Source: Nostoc sp. PCC 7107
Lineage (GTDB): Bacteria > Cyanobacteriota > Cyanobacteriia > Cyanobacteriales > Nostocaceae
NCBI RefSeq assembly: GCF_000316625.1
Contig: NC_019676.1
Span: 5,288,501 to 5,352,500 of the forward strand
Direction of reading: 5' to 3'
Length of the DNA stretch: 64,000 bases
How positions within the stretch are numbered: the first letter of the stretch is position 1; each line of letters opens with the position of its first letter. The notes below the pieces were generated by a model, which saw only the letters and a program-made list of their open reading frames with translations, did not search any database and was not told where the DNA came from. This document shows, one piece after another, positions 57,047 through 64,000 of the stretch. Made by a program: the position numbers and the translations under genes.

Positions 57047-58186
57047 ATGAGAATATTACATATTACAAATCATGTCGAAAAAATTGGTAATGGAATTGTT
57101 AACGTAGCCGTAGACTTAGCCTGTCTACAATCTCAAGATGGTCATGATGTGGCTGTTGCTTCTGCTGGTGGAGAATTTGAAACATTACTAGCACGTCATA
57201 ACATCAAACACTTCCAATTAGATCAATCCAGACAACCACTCAATTTACTCAAAGCTGCTTGGCGTTTTAGCGAGATTATCCAGCAGTTTCAACCAGATAT
57301 TGTCCACGCACACATGATGACAGGTGTCGTCCTGGCAGGTATTCTCCGCCAAGCCCACAAGTATCATTTAGTATCTACCGTTCACAACGAATTTCAACGC
57401 AGTGCTGTCTTAATGGGATTGGCAGATCGAGTCATCGCTGTTAGCCAAGCAGTATCCGATTCAATGGTAAAGCGTGGTATACCTGAGAATAAATTACGCG
57501 TAGTTTCCAACGGCACATTAGGTAGTCCCCGTCATCCCAACATTCAAGATTACCAACCCCTACCCTTACATCGCCCAGCTATTACTACTGTTGCCGGGAT
57601 GTATACTCGTAAAGGCATTGCAGAGTTAATCGCAGCATTTATAAAAATTGCACCTAAGTTTCCCGAAGCACACTTATATTTAGTTGGCGACGGGCCAGAC
57701 CGTTCTATATTTGAAGCAATAGTAGAAAATATCCCCTGCGCGAAACTGCGTCAACGCATTCATTTTGAAGGTTTTCAGCCAGAACCGCAACGTTATATGC
57801 TGGCAACTGACATCTTTGTCCTGGCTTCTTACTGCGAATCTTTTGGTTTAGTGCTAACAGAAGCGCGTGAAGCTAGTTGTGCCATTGTTGCCAGCGATGT
57901 AGACGGTATTCCCGAAACATTAGATAATCGCCAAGCTGGTATTTTAGTACCACCAAAAGATAGTCAATCTTTAGCCAATGTTTTAACGCAAATACTTGGT
58001 GATCCTGTCCAACTCCAGTATTGGCAAAACCGCGCCAAACAAAATTTAGAACGGTTCAAAGCAGCGCGAGTGCATGAAGAAACAATGAATGTGTACCGTG
58101 AATTAGTCAAAAACTACAACGTTCGTACAGTTATGGATACCAAAGAAGTCTTACTCATGAAAACTCCCACCGCCCCAATGCGTTAA
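57047..58186 (+). CDS. GT4 glycosyltransferase
   Basis: 379-aa GT4 enzyme. Seen: HITNHVEKIGNGIVNVAVDLACLQ, IVHAHMMTGVVLAGIL, TVAGMYTRKGIAELIAAF, YLVGDGPDRSIFEAI, FEGFQPEPQRYMLATDIFVLASYCESFGLVLTEAREASCAIVASDVDGIPE. Follows the PIG-L gene by 48 bases. Third GT4 of the 50-58 kb neighbourhood. Confidence 0.9.
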   Translation: MRILHITNHVEKIGNGIVNVAVDLACLQSQDGHDVAVASAGGEFETLLARHNIKHFQLDQSRQPLNLLKAAWRFSEIIQQFQPDIVHAHMMTGVVLAGILRQAHKYHLVSTVHNEFQRSAVLMGLADRVIAVSQAVSDSMVKRGIPENKLRVVSNGTLGSPRHPNIQDYQPLPLHRPAITTVAGMYTRKGIAELIAAFIKIAPKFPEAHLYLVGDGPDRSIFEAIVENIPCAKLRQRIHFEGFQPEPQRYMLATDIFVLASYCESFGLVLTEAREASCAIVASDVDGIPETLDNRQAGILVPPKDSQSLANVLTQILGDPVQLQYWQNRAKQNLERFKAARVHEETMNVYRELVKNYNVRTVMDTKEVLLMKTPTAPMR

Positions 58187-58233
58187 ATTAACTGGGAAGT
58201 TCTGGTTATGTTGCGATCGCCACGCAATTGGGG

Positions 58234-58368
58234 CTAATTTTGTGGAGACTCATTCAGTTGCTGTTGAAGTTGTTGGACTTCTGTGATCGACAATCCAGTA
58301 ATCCGAGCCACAACTTCAACTGGAAAACCTTCTCGTAAAGAATTATTGGCATAATTCAAAATTATAGC
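58234..58368 (-). pseudogene. Remnant of a Rpn-type transposase/nuclease gene
   Basis: A short open stretch on the minus strand reads REGFPVEVVARITGLSITEV and stops at 58234. This is the usual C-terminus of Rpn family genes. Nothing else of the gene is present upstream, so it is a broken remnant. Confidence 0.6.
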
Positions 58369-58610
58369 TATTCACCTTCTTTGAAACGAAAAACCACAAC
58401 GCCGCGCTTTCCTTTAACCCAACCCTCTTCAACCTTCAAACAGTAGTCTTGATATGCTGACTCTTGTAACCAACCTTTGCAGGTTTCAACATCTACAACA
58501 GACCCGTCAGGCAGCAAGCAACTCACTTGATATCTCTCTCCAACAATATCAAATAAATCGTTCCAAGCGTTGATCCATCGCTCTTCAATTTCAATATTTG
58601 TGTTGTCCAA
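58368..58610 (-). CDS. Small hypothetical
   Basis: 80-aa soluble protein beginning MDNTNIEIEERWINAWNDLF and ending VVVFRFKEGE. No motif recognised. It borders the Rpn remnant and could be part of the same inserted piece. Composition looks protein-like. Confidence 0.55.
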   Translation of the reverse strand: MDNTNIEIEERWINAWNDLFDIVGERYQVSCLLPDGSVVDVETCKGWLQESAYQDYCLKVEEGWVKGKRGVVVFRFKEGE

Positions 58611-58649
58611 CCTATTAATAATCTTTAAAATCTATCTCTAGCATAACCT

Positions 58650-58822
58650 TATCCCTCTTTTGTTACCTTTGTTGAGAATAATCCGAAACTCCTAGTTTTA
58701 CGTTTATTCTCAACAAAGGTGTTTAAATGATAAAGTGGGCTGGCGATCGCTCAATTCATTAATTTGTTTAGCATTCATAAGTGGGTTAGTATTTTTCTCT
58801 CCCCGTAATAACAAAAGAGGGA
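58650..58822. repeat. Interrupted long palindrome
   Basis: A perfect 17-base inverted repeat (ACCTTTGTTGAGAATAA at 58665-58681, complement at 58704-58720) is extended on its left by ATCCCTCTTTTGTTA (58650-58664), whose complement TAACAAAAGAGGGAT lies displaced at 58808-58822. It looks like a longer palindrome whose right arm was split by about 85 bases. Lies in the 363-base gap between the 80-aa gene and the epimerase; no ORF in it is supported. Confidence 0.75.
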
Positions 58823-58973
58823 TTACATGAATCATATTGTACATAAGAAACAAGAGAATTTTCCGTAACTCTTTGCGCGACAGTTCCTTCAAGTCGGTAA
58901 AACCGCGCAATGCACTCGCTCCTCTGCGTGAGATAATTTAACCCTGTTGGTGTTGATACAAGGGTGAAAATTT

Positions 58974-60155
58974 ATGGAGTACGACTTCAAAGCATTGGCG
59001 GAACTTTACAAAAACGCACTCCTAAATGACGTACTCCCGTTTTGGGAACAGCACTCTTTAGACTTAGAACAAGGCGGTTACTTTACCTGCTTAAATCGGG
59101 AAGGCCAAGTTTACGACACCGATAAATTTATTTGGTTGCAAAACCGCCAAGTCTGGACTTTTTCGATGCTTTGCAACCAGCTAGAAAAACGCGAAAACTG
59201 GCTCGAAATTGCCAGAAATGGCGCTAAATTTCTTTCTCAACATGGCAGAGATGAGGAAGGAAATTGGTATTTTGCCCTGACGCGCGAAGGTCAACCCCTA
59301 GTCCAGCCTTATAATATTTTTTCTGATTGCTTTGCCGCAATGGCATTTAGCCAATATGCCTTAGCCTCCGGTGAAGAATGGGCGAAAGATGTGGCAATGC
59401 AAGCTTACAATAATGTGTTGCGTCGCCAAGATAATCCCAAAGGTAAATATACTAAAACTTATCCTGGCACACGCCCAATGAAAGCCTTGGCTGTGCCGAT
59501 GATTTTAGCTAACCTGACGCTAGAAATGGAATGGTTACTCCCCAGTGAAACTTTAGAAAGCGTTTTGGGGAAAACTGTTCAGGAAGTGATGAGTGATTTC
59601 CTCGACCAAGAACGGGGATTAATGTATGAAAATGTTGCCCTCGATGGTTCTCACATCAATTGTTTTGACGGCAGATTAATTAATCCTGGTCACGGTATCG
59701 AAGCGATGTGGTTTATTATGGATATCGCCCGCCGGAAAAATGATCTTCAAACGATTAACCAAGCGGTTGATGTGGTATTGAATATCTTGAATTTTGCTTG
59801 GGATGAAGAATACGGCGGGTTGTATTACTTTATGGATGCAGATGGACATCCCCCACAACAATTGGAATGGGATCAAAAGTTGTGGTGGGTACATCTTGAA
59901 TCTTTGGTTGCATTAGCAATGGGTTATCGTCTGACAAAACGTGCAGCTTGCTGGGAATGGTATGAAAAAATGCACGATTACGCCTGGAAGCACTTTGCAG
60001 ATCCCGAATATGGGGAGTGGTTCGGCTACCTCAATCGGCGTGGAGAAGTATTATTAAATCTCAAAGGCGGGAAATGGAAGGGATGTTTTCATATACCCCG
60101 CGCTTTATACCTATGTTGGCAGCAGTTTGAGGCTTTAAGTTCCGTGCTAACTTGA
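58974..60155 (+). CDS. N-acylglucosamine 2-epimerase family enzyme
   Basis: 393-aa AGE-family isomerase with an alpha6/alpha6 barrel, like renin-binding protein. Such enzymes interconvert N-acetylglucosamine and N-acetylmannosamine or related sugars. Seen: [13 protein letters not shown]-like start ([18 protein letters not shown]), [28 protein letters not shown] (catalytic His), [21 protein letters not shown] (second catalytic His), [14 protein letters not shown]. Full length. Near the sugar-transferase cluster, but separated from it by remnants. Confidence 0.92.
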   Translation: MEYDFKALAELYKNALLNDVLPFWEQHSLDLEQGGYFTCLNREGQVYDTDKFIWLQNRQVWTFSMLCNQLEKRENWLEIARNGAKFLSQHGRDEEGNWYFALTREGQPLVQPYNIFSDCFAAMAFSQYALASGEEWAKDVAMQAYNNVLRRQDNPKGKYTKTYPGTRPMKALAVPMILANLTLEMEWLLPSETLESVLGKTVQEVMSDFLDQERGLMYENVALDGSHINCFDGRLINPGHGIEAMWFIMDIARRKNDLQTINQAVDVVLNILNFAWDEEYGGLYYFMDADGHPPQQLEWDQKLWWVHLESLVALAMGYRLTKRAACWEWYEKMHDYAWKHFADPEYGEWFGYLNRRGEVLLNLKGGKWKGCFHIPRALYLCWQQFEALSSVLT

Positions 60156-60196
60156 AATGAGTGCTGAGTAGGTAAAACTAAAATCAGTGATGTGCC

Positions 60197-60754
60197 ATGA
60201 ATATTGTAACAACCAAGCGATTTACTATTGATGAGTATCATCGGCTGATTGAATTGGGGTTTTTGCAGGAGAACGAACGCATTGAATTGATTCAAATTGT
60301 CGCCAAGAGAACGGCGCATACAGTTTGTGGTTCTATCTTATGTCGGCAACATCGATTGCTAGGCGATCGCGCAGTTATTCGTGGCCAATATCCAATTACT
60401 TTACCAAATCAAAGTGAACCAGAACCAGATGTAGCGATCGCCCGCGGAATCGATGAAGATATTCTCTTGGTGATTGAAATCTCAGACACAACTCTAGATT
60501 ACGACCAAACCACAAAACTAGAAATTTACGCAGAAGCCGGAATTTCTCATTATTGGATTGTTAATTTAAATGCGCGTCAGCTTGAGCATTACAATCAACC
60601 CTATCAAAATGCTCAAGGTAAATTTAACTATCTCAGCAAACAAATTTCCTTACCCTGTCAGTCCGTTGCCATTCCTGGGTTTGAAGATGTTTTCTTGGAG
60701 TTGAATCGGATTTTTCCTCCTGTCGTCAGTGAATCAGGACTTACGCAAAAGTAA
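60197..60754 (+). CDS. Uma2-type (DUF820) nuclease-like protein, probably damaged
   Basis: 185-aa member of the Uma2 PD-(D/E)XK family. Seen: FTIDEYHRLIELGFLQENERIELI, SEPEPDVAIARG and LLVIEISDTTLDYDQTTKLEIYAEAGISHYWIVNL. Compared from memory with other family members, two short pieces look missing in frame: the GEI..M part after ELI, and the Y(L)..HP.P part before DILLVIE. The last residues SGLTQK and the stop are read from the end of a palindromic element beginning at 60736. Probably a degraded copy; still an open frame. Confidence 0.7.
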   Translation: MNIVTTKRFTIDEYHRLIELGFLQENERIELIQIVAKRTAHTVCGSILCRQHRLLGDRAVIRGQYPITLPNQSEPEPDVAIARGIDEDILLVIEISDTTLDYDQTTKLEIYAEAGISHYWIVNLNARQLEHYNQPYQNAQGKFNYLSKQISLPCQSVAIPGFEDVFLELNRIFPPVVSESGLTQK

Positions 60755-60886
60755 CGTAACTCCGTCATTACGTAGGCGTTAGCCTTCCCGTAGGGTACGA
60801 TAGGGAAGTAATCTCCCCTGACGCTGAGATTGCTTCCCTACACTTCGTTTCGGTCGCAATGACATTATCGGCGTTGCGTAAGTCCT
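60736..60886. mobile_element. MITE-like palindromic element
   Basis: 151 bases with perfect 13-base terminal inverted repeats (AGGACTTACGCAA / TTGCGTAAGTCCT) and an inner 15-base inverted repeat (60801-60815 / 60826-60840, one G-U). No ORF inside. No clear target duplication. It overlaps the Uma2 gene's 3' end and supplies its stop. Confidence 0.8.
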
Positions 60887-60899
60887 ATGAATAGCAAAA

Positions 60900-60922
60900 A
60901 CCCCGGCGAAACTAACCAGGGT
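60900..60922 (-). terminator. psb34 terminator
   Basis: On the minus strand ACCCTGG pairs with CCGGGGT (one G-U), then TTTTTG. It lies 50 bases after the psb34 stop. Confidence 0.7.
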
Positions 60923-60971
60923 CAAAGGAGAAGGTCTAAATGTCGATGGGAGATACCGAAGTTAAAAAATC

Positions 60972-61142
60972 TTAGCTAACGGCAAAAGCAAATAAAACGA
61001 AAGCTGTTACAACCACTGTTGCAACTGCACCTTGGATAACGTAGCGGCGCTGTTCCCAAATTGCTGGATACTCGGCGTAATACATCTGAGGTTCGGTTGC
61101 ATAGTTATTTAAAACGCCATCTTCGTTAATAGTGGTATACAT
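60972..61142 (-). CDS. psb34: Psb34/ssl1498-family light-harvesting-like protein
   Basis: 56-aa single-span thylakoid protein. It reads MYTTINEDGVLNNYATEPQM, then YPAIWEQRRYVIQG and a membrane helix VATVVVTAFVLFAFAVS. This matches the small Hlip-related family that binds photosystem II intermediates during assembly. AAGGAAA just upstream of ATG 61142. It has its own terminator. Confidence 0.85.
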   Translation of the reverse strand: MYTTINEDGVLNNYATEPQMYYAEYPAIWEQRRYVIQGAVATVVVTAFVLFAFAVS

Positions 61143-61315
61143 AATTTTTTTCCTTGGTTGTTAACTTATGTAACTAAATTTAACAATATTGTTACAAAAC
61201 GTCAAGTCTACTTGACAAAAAATGTTTTATTGCTTTCATTACATTGACTTATCGATGCTGGTGTTGAGGAAAATGTACTATCCTACATCTTGGTCTTACA
61301 CTGAAGTCTGGAGTG

Positions 61316-61807
61316 ATGAGGAAAACGTTGATGCGATTGTTAATGAGTACATTACTTACCAGTGTTAGCTTTGGAGTATCTGCATTAGCTGTTCCAGCAC
61401 AACAGTCTGTTTCTGAGACGCAAGTTGCAGCAATGGTAGAAGCGCTGCGAAAAGCTGCACCCCAAACTGGTAAAGTCAACGATGGACTTTATAGTGATTG
61501 GCAAGTTCAACCTGGTACAGTCAAAGCTTGGTCGAAATTTTGCCTCAAAAAAGAACTTACACCAACGCAGTTTGAAAATAATCCAGCAACTGCACGCCAA
61601 ATTATTTCTTGCATTACCCGCCGCGAGTTAAACCAACAGTTACGCGCTACTAACAATAATGAAACTGCGGCAGTTAATGGTGTTGCTTGTTGGTGGATGA
61701 CTGGTAACTATAGCGGCTGTAACAGTGGTTTTACGGCTGCTTACGTCCGAAAAGTTGTTGCTTTTTATCAGCAGCAGCGTACTAAACCTACGGCGATTCA
61801 ATCATAG
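61316..61807 (+). CDS. Secreted small protein, unknown
   Basis: 163-aa exported protein; signal peptide MRKTLMRLLMSTLLTSVSFG..ALA. Mature part is helical with cysteines in SKFCLKK, IISCITRRE, ACWWMTGNYSGCNSGF (likely disulfides). ATG 61316, next to a GTG. Stop codon TAG overlaps the end of a small palindromic element. I do not know the function. Confidence 0.75.
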   Translation: MRKTLMRLLMSTLLTSVSFGVSALAVPAQQSVSETQVAAMVEALRKAAPQTGKVNDGLYSDWQVQPGTVKAWSKFCLKKELTPTQFENNPATARQIISCITRRELNQQLRATNNNETAAVNGVACWWMTGNYSGCNSGFTAAYVRKVVAFYQQQRTKPTAIQS

Positions 61808-61894
61808 GACTTACAAATCAAAAGTTTGGGGGAGGGTGTAAGGGTGAAAACCCTTACACCCATTCTGAACAGACAACCTTTGTGGATAAGTCCT
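61806..61894. mobile_element. Small palindromic element, MITE-like
   Basis: 89 bases with 8-base terminal repeats (AGGACTTA / TAAGTCCT) and an inner perfect 12-base hairpin GGGTGTAAGGGT / ACCCTTACACCC with a GAAA loop. Its ends share AGGACTTA with the element at 60736. It starts inside the stop codon of the preceding gene and may act as its terminator. Confidence 0.65.
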
Positions 61895-62290
61895 GAATCG
61901 TATAAATAGCGTTTCTCTTGATATATTATTAATGCAATAATATGACATTGATGTATAGATAAATATCAATGATCATCTATTAGAAATTAAGATAGTAAAT
62001 TCTGACAAAAAAATATAAAAATAAGCGAAAATACTTATTGAAAGTGAATTTTATTTTAAATTCACAATTGAATAGCGTCTAAAAAAATTATATCCCCAAA
62101 CTCATCCTGATTTAGGGAATATTTAGGAGTATGCAAAATTTTCCATACTTCAAACATTGTTGTTAAATTTTTTAAAAAAATATCCAATGTATTTTCTTTT
62201 GAGAATAAAAGCTGATTAAGACTACACCTAAATATAGGAAATTTTTATAAAAGGAAATTACATTCAAATCTCATACCACAGGCAATTATC
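61808..62290. other. Intergenic upstream of the mrp operon
   Basis: 483 bases: the palindromic element, then about 390 AT-rich bases that must hold the promoter of the antiporter operon. An AAAGGAAA near 62251 is too far from the GTG start to be its ribosome site. Confidence 0.4.
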
Positions 62291-62626
62291 GTGTTAGAAG
62301 CATGTATACTCGCAACAATATTTTGCGGATTTTTTGGCATAATTTTCAAAAAGAATCTGGTGATGAAAATCATCTCGATGGATGTTATGAGTACGGGGGT
62401 GATTGCCTATTATGTGCTGATTGCTTCACGGGATGGTTTGTTTACGCCAATTCTCTCAGATGTTAAACATGGTGCTTACGCCGATCCAGTTCCACAAGCA
62501 GTCATATTAACTGCGATAGTGATTGGCTTTTCGATTCAAGCTTTAATGCTGGTTGGTGTGATGAAGTTGGCACGAGATAACCCAACTTTAGAAAGTAATG
62601 AAATTGAGAAAAACAATACGCCATGA
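62291..62626 (+). CDS. mrpC: Mrp-type cation/proton antiporter subunit MrpC
   Basis: 111-aa membrane protein, NuoK/MnhC homologue with three helices (LEACILATIFCGFFGIIF; MDVMSTGVIAYYVLIA; PQAVILTAIVIGFSIQALMLVGVM). It starts with GTG 62291. Stop overlaps the next gene by four bases (ATGA), so translation is coupled. First gene of a multi-subunit Na+/H+ antiporter operon. Confers salt or pH tolerance in other cyanobacteria. Confidence 0.88.
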   Translation: MLEACILATIFCGFFGIIFKKNLVMKIISMDVMSTGVIAYYVLIASRDGLFTPILSDVKHGAYADPVPQAVILTAIVIGFSIQALMLVGVMKLARDNPTLESNEIEKNNTP

Positions 62627-64000
62627 ATACCATCACGATCGCCTGGATTGGCTTACCATTTTTTATTGGGTTCGTGATTTATCTCCTACCCAAACTTGAC
62701 CGCTATCTCGCCTTAGTTATGGCTTTTGTTTCGGCGGGGTATGCTTTACAGCTATTTGTCACACCACCCCTCACTCTGAAGTTACTAGATAATTTTGGCG
62801 TAACTTTAACAGTAGACCAATTAAGTGGCTACTTTATTTTGACCAATGCTTTGGTAACAGCCGCCGTCATTCTTTATTGTTGGCAAAGCGGCAAGACAGC
62901 TTTTTTTTACGCCCAGATTATTATCTTGCATGGTAGTGTGAATGCTGCCTTCGTTGGTTCAGACTTAATCAGTTTATACGTAGCCCTAGAAGTTAGTGGT
63001 ATTGCGGCCTTTCTGTTGATTGCCTATCCCCGAACTGACCGTTCGATTTGGGTGGGTTTGCGCTATTTATTTGTCAGCAACGTGGCAATGCTGTTTTATC
63101 TGATAGGTGCAGTGCTAGTTTATCAAGCAGATCATTCCTTTAGTTTTGCAGGTTTGCGAGAAGCACCACCAGAAGCACTGGCATTGATTTTTTTGGGACT
63201 ATTGACAAAGGGCGGAATTTTTGTATCAGGATTATGGTTGCCATTAACTCATTCCGAATCAGAAACCCCAGTATCAGCATTGATGTCGGGAGTGGTGGTG
63301 AAAGCTGGTGTTTATCCCTTAGTGCGATGTGCGCTGATGGTAGAAGAAGTTGACCCCATAGTCAGAATCTTTGGCGTGGGTACGGCACTTTTGGGAGTAT
63401 CCTATGCCGTCTTGGAAAAAGATACTAAGCGGATGTTGGCATTTCACACAGTTTCCCAGTTAGGTTTTATTTTGGCCGCGCCATCTGTCGGGGGCTTTTA
63501 TGCCTTAACTCACGGACTTGTGAAATCGGCACTGTTTTTGATTGCAGGTTGCTTACCCAGTCGGAACTTCAAGGAACTGCAACATCAACCAATCAATACT
63601 GCGGTATGGATTGCTCTAGTGATCGCTAGTTTCTCGATTTCTGGCTTTCCCTTGTTGTCTGGGTTTGGGGCGAAGGTATTGACAACGAAAAATCTCTTAC
63701 CTTGGCAAGCGATCGCGATGAATATAGCAGCCCTGGGAACAGCCATATCCTTTGCCAAATTCATCTTTCTGCCGTTTGGGGGTGAAGGTAAGACTAAACC
63801 CGGTTTCTGGGCAGCCATGAGCTTGTTAATTGGTGGGCTGTTTCTGGCCAATATTGCCTATTACGAGGCTTATACCGTCGAAAATATCATCAAACCCCTC
63901 TTAACCATTGGCATTGGCTGGTTAGCATACCTGCTAATTTTCAAACGCTTAGTAATTAAACTACCGCGTGTGCTGGAGCAATTTGATCATCTGATTGGTG
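62623..64000 (+). CDS. mrpD: Mrp-type antiporter subunit MrpD (3' end outside the window)
   Basis: Large membrane protein of the NuoL/M/N proton-channel family, beginning MNTITIAWIGLPFFIGFVIY at ATG 62623 and open to the window edge (about 459 codons). Seen: LYVALEVSGIAAFLLIAYP, a TKGGIFVSGLWLPLTHSESETPVSALMSG loop typical of the family (lysine and histidine), KRMLAFHTVSQLGFI and GFYALTHGLVKSALFLIAGCLPSRNFKEL. Overlaps mrpC by four bases. Confidence 0.92.
   Translation, partial: MNTITIAWIGLPFFIGFVIYLLPKLDRYLALVMAFVSAGYALQLFVTPPLTLKLLDNFGVTLTVDQLSGYFILTNALVTAAVILYCWQSGKTAFFYAQIIILHGSVNAAFVGSDLISLYVALEVSGIAAFLLIAYPRTDRSIWVGLRYLFVSNVAMLFYLIGAVLVYQADHSFSFAGLREAPPEALALIFLGLLTKGGIFVSGLWLPLTHSESETPVSALMSGVVVKAGVYPLVRCALMVEEVDPIVRIFGVGTALLGVSYAVLEKDTKRMLAFHTVSQLGFILAAPSVGGFYALTHGLVKSALFLIAGCLPSRNFKELQHQPINTAVWIALVIASFSISGFPLLSGFGAKVLTTKNLLPWQAIAMNIAALGTAISFAKFIFLPFGGEGKTKPGFWAAMSLLIGGLFLANIAYYEAYTVENIIKPLLTIGIGWLAYLLIFKRLVIKLPRVLEQFDHLIG

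Noticed and set aside
56213-58186. PIG-L plus GT4 pair as bacillithiol genes bshB-bshA
   Set aside because: The GT4 lacks the BshA look and glutathione genes (gshB, grxC) are present; the polysaccharide neighbourhood fits better.
58710-58910. 66-codon minus-strand frame
   Set aside because: Lies inside the interrupted palindrome; no start signal; product not protein-like.

Overview
The window is a piece of a filamentous, heterocyst-type cyanobacterial chromosome (Nostoc/Anabaena group). The sequence itself shows photosystem genes (psbO, psaI, psbEFLJ, psb34), the cyanobacterial ndhC-K-J operon, an FtsZ with the long N-terminal extension seen in heterocyst formers, a group 3 sigma factor of the SigF type, frequent GCGATCGC (HIP1) palindromes, and short heptanucleotide tandem repeats. 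No genome-level search was possible, so the genus is an inference.

Layout. 1-9.4 kb: hflX (cut by the window edge), a 2OG-Fe(II) dioxygenase, a proline-rich PEP-CTERM secreted protein, glutaredoxin plus glutathione synthetase, and ftsQ-ftsZ on the minus strand. 10.3-16.8 kb: a P-loop ATPase followed by a 1668-residue STAND/WD40 protein. 17-25 kb: psbO, sigF, a PilP-like lipoprotein, and a very long repeat-bearing protein. 25.2-29.7 kb: photosynthesis block, with psaI facing psbEFLJ-ycf48-rubredoxin, then ndhCKJ. 29.9-33.1 kb: a second P-loop ATPase followed by a TPR protein and two families of tandem repeats. 33.3-42.6 kb: housekeeping and metabolism (RNA methyltransferase, two leucine tRNAs, murA, a fucosyltransferase-like enzyme, an M48 protease, a Rpn/DUF4351 nuclease-like protein, an FMN-dependent hydroxyacid oxidase, ahcY). 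43-50.4 kb: an MscS channel, two small genes with near-identical promoter boxes, an SDR/LysR divergent pair, and a secreted beta-helix protein. 50.4-60.2 kb: a surface-polysaccharide neighbourhood (three GT4 glycosyltransferases, an NHL-propeller protein, a PIG-L deacetylase, an AGE-type epimerase). 60.2-64 kb: an Uma2-type gene running into a palindromic element, psb34, a secreted small protein, and the start of an Mrp antiporter operon (mrpC, mrpD cut by the window end).

The most interesting content is the pair of paralogous two-gene modules at 10318-16772 and 29909-32823. In each, gene A is a P-loop ATPase with a GHxGCGKST Walker A and a VDNLD/IDDLD Walker B. Gene B begins with a shared, degenerate NTPase-like domain (ending FPF..VLW...APDF.SW) and then carries a swappable C-terminal module: TPR-like region, STAND NTPase and 14 WD40 repeats in one case, kinesin-light-chain-type TPRs in the other. 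I read this as one modular sensor/conflict or signalling system present twice with different sensor ends. That function is inference; the shared architecture is visible in the sequence.
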